Position numbers and translations under genes: made by a program. From Ruminiclostridium papyrosolvens DSM 2782 (GTDB lineage Bacteria; Bacillota; Clostridia; Acetivibrionales; DSM-1351), in assembly GCF_029318685.1 (NCBI RefSeq), contig NZ_CP119677.1, positions 930,001-994,000 on the forward strand: a stretch of DNA of 64,000 nucleotides, written 5' to 3'. A model generated the notes under the pieces. That model did no database searches. It was not told where the DNA came from and saw only the letters and a list, made by a program, of their open reading frames with translations. Every line of letters begins with the position of its first letter. The first letter of the stretch is position 1. Below, in pieces: positions 62,777 through 64,000 of the stretch.

Positions 62777-64000
62777 ATGAAATTTCTAAATGGATATTGG
62801 TTGAGCAAGGAAGGATATTCACTGCATTACCCGTCCAAGGCATACCGTATTGAGAAATGCGGGGACAGATTACGCATTTTTGCACCATGTAACCAGATTA
62901 ATCACAGAGGAGATACTTTAGCCGGCCCTGCACTGACTATTGAATTGAGTTCACCGGCGGCTGATATAATTCACGTAAGAGCATATCACTATAAAGGAGT
63001 AAAAAAAGACGGACCTTATTTTGAACTTAATTCTGCCGGAAGTTCTCCAACAATCAGTGAAGATAGTGATGCAGTGTGGTTTGAAAGCGGAAATATTAAG
63101 GCTCGTATTGATAAAAACAACTTTAGTATTGACTATTATCGGGGCAGTGAACTTCTGACAGGGAGTGGTTGGAGGCATCTTGCATACATTAAAGATGAAA
63201 ACGGTCATACCTATATGAGGGAACAACTTGATTTGGATGTGGGAGAGTGTGTGTATGGTTTGGGTGAGAGGTTTACACCCTTCGTAAAGAATGGTCAGAC
63301 AGTTGATATTTGGAATCAGGACGGAGGTACTTGTACCGAGCAGTCCTATAAGAATATCCCATTTTACATGACAAACCGAGGGTATGGAGTTTTTGTAAAC
63401 GACCCCGGACTTGTGTCATTTGAAGTTTGCAGTGAAGTAGTATCCCGGGTGCAATTTTCTGTTGAAGGTGAAGCCTTGGACTATTTTGTGATTGGAGGTT
63501 CAGACTGTAAGGAAGTGATTTCAAATTATACTGCGCTTACAGGACGTCCTTCAATGCCTCCTGCATGGTCCTTCGGACTATGGCTTTCCACTTCCTTTAC
63601 GACGAACTATGATGAAGAAACCGTCACCGGATTTATTAATGGAATGAGTCAGCGGCGTATTCCCCTATCCGTTTTCCACTTTGATTGCTTTTGGATGAAA
63701 GAATTTAACTGGTGCGATTTTATTTGGGACAAGGATGTTTTTCCAGACCCCAAAAAGATGTTGTCCAATTTAAAGGAAAGTGGCCTGCATATCTGTGTCT
63801 GGATTAATTCATATGTCTCACAGGAGTCTGTTCTGTTTGATGAAGGAATGGAAAAGGGCTATTTCATACACAAAAAAGATGGCAGCGTCTGGCAATGGGA
63901 TATGTGGCAGCCGGGAATGGCAATAGTTGATTTTACAAATCCTGAGGCGTGTAAGTGGTTTTCTCAGCAGCTTCTTAACCTTGTGGATATGGGTGTGGAT
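62777..64000 (+). CDS. GH31 alpha-xylosidase (YicI-like), 3' part beyond the window
   Basis: An ATG at 62777 with GGAGG upstream opens a frame that runs to the window edge (408 codons so far). Sequence is YicI-like: MKFLNGYWL start, VYGLGERFTPFVKNGQ, WNQDGGTCTEQSYKNIPFYMTNRGYGVF, GRPSMPPAWSFGLWLSTSFTT, PLSVFHFDCFWMKEF. The catalytic Asp (KTDFGE region) should follow just past the edge. No signal peptide, so cytoplasmic. YicI-type enzymes remove alpha-1,6-linked xylose from the non-reducing end of xyloglucan oligosaccharides. Divergent from the importer/GH95 operon. Confidence 0.93.
   Translation, partial: MKFLNGYWLSKEGYSLHYPSKAYRIEKCGDRLRIFAPCNQINHRGDTLAGPALTIELSSPAADIIHVRAYHYKGVKKDGPYFELNSAGSSPTISEDSDAVWFESGNIKARIDKNNFSIDYYRGSELLTGSGWRHLAYIKDENGHTYMREQLDLDVGECVYGLGERFTPFVKNGQTVDIWNQDGGTCTEQSYKNIPFYMTNRGYGVFVNDPGLVSFEVCSEVVSRVQFSVEGEALDYFVIGGSDCKEVISNYTALTGRPSMPPAWSFGLWLSTSFTTNYDEETVTGFINGMSQRRIPLSVFHFDCFWMKEFNWCDFIWDKDVFPDPKKMLSNLKESGLHICVWINSYVSQESVLFDEGMEKGYFIHKKDGSVWQWDMWQPGMAIVDFTNPEACKWFSQQLLNLVDMGVD

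Overview
The window looks like a chromosome segment from a mesophilic, anaerobic, spore-forming, plant-polysaccharide-degrading Firmicute, most like the Ruminiclostridium (Clostridium cellulolyticum/papyrosolvens) group. The grounds are low GC, strong GGAGG ribosome binding sites, many rho-independent hairpins, S-layer homology anchoring, a SpoVB-type flippase and a GerMN protein, a trimeric NADH-linked [FeFe] hydrogenase, clostripain, bacteriohemerythrin with NADH oxidase, and a GH95/GH31 sugar locus with its own importer. The species call is inference from gene content. I saw no rRNA, tRNA, CRISPR array, transposase or integrase.

Layout. 1-7.7 kb: surface and structural proteins. A minus-strand array holds at least four mini tail-collar proteins. 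It shares a divergent promoter region with a discoidin/cadherin-like protein that has no signal peptide, and a 1699-residue Calx-beta/SLH surface protein follows. 7.7-12.6 kb: secreted M4 metalloprotease, a 39-codon orphan gene and a DEAD-box RNA helicase. 12.7-15.5 kb: HAD phosphatase plus glycerol-1-phosphate dehydrogenase, then L-lactate dehydrogenase. 15.7-20.4 kb: membrane GGDEF protein, bacteriohemerythrin, NADH oxidase and a drug exporter. 20.4-27.1 kb: HAD phosphatase, SpoVB-like flippase, DUF1294 protein, then an FHA / FtsW-RodA / class B PBP cell-wall operon, a GNAT and a YjfB peptide. 27.3-32.5 kb: homocysteine methyltransferase/MTHFR fusion, a stand-alone pterin methyltransferase (together a split methionine synthase), an acyl-CoA synthetase and an inositol phosphatase-family enzyme. 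32.7-35.2 kb: lipoprotein and clostripain-like protease.

35.3-40.4 kb is the most unusual region. A nearly 5-kb cassette is bounded by 57-bp direct repeats that differ at one position. It encodes a small secreted Cys-capped protein, a lipoprotein that appears to join a propeller-like domain to a sugar-binding protein, two ABC permeases without an ATPase, and a membrane-anchored orphan. Directly downstream is a MutS-family ATPase with predicted transmembrane segments, then a 150-bp hairpin element with imperfect terminal inverted repeats.

42.8-46.5 kb: hydCBA-type [FeFe] hydrogenase operon behind a near-consensus promoter. Its NuoF-like subunit is short and lacks the extra Fe-S domains of known bifurcating enzymes. 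46.5-49.3 kb: P2-type Ca2+ ATPase followed by a 42-residue basic peptide gene. 49.6-56.3 kb: two tandem membrane-anchored PQQ-repeat propeller paralogs, signal peptidase I, acyl-ACP thioesterase, GerMN protein and YdcF-family protein. 56.3-64 kb: a glycan uptake locus in which LplB/LplC-type permeases, a binding lipoprotein and GH95 alpha-fucosidase run leftwards and a GH31 alpha-xylosidase (cut by the window end) runs rightwards, best explained as intracellular breakdown of imported fucosylated xyloglucan oligosaccharides.
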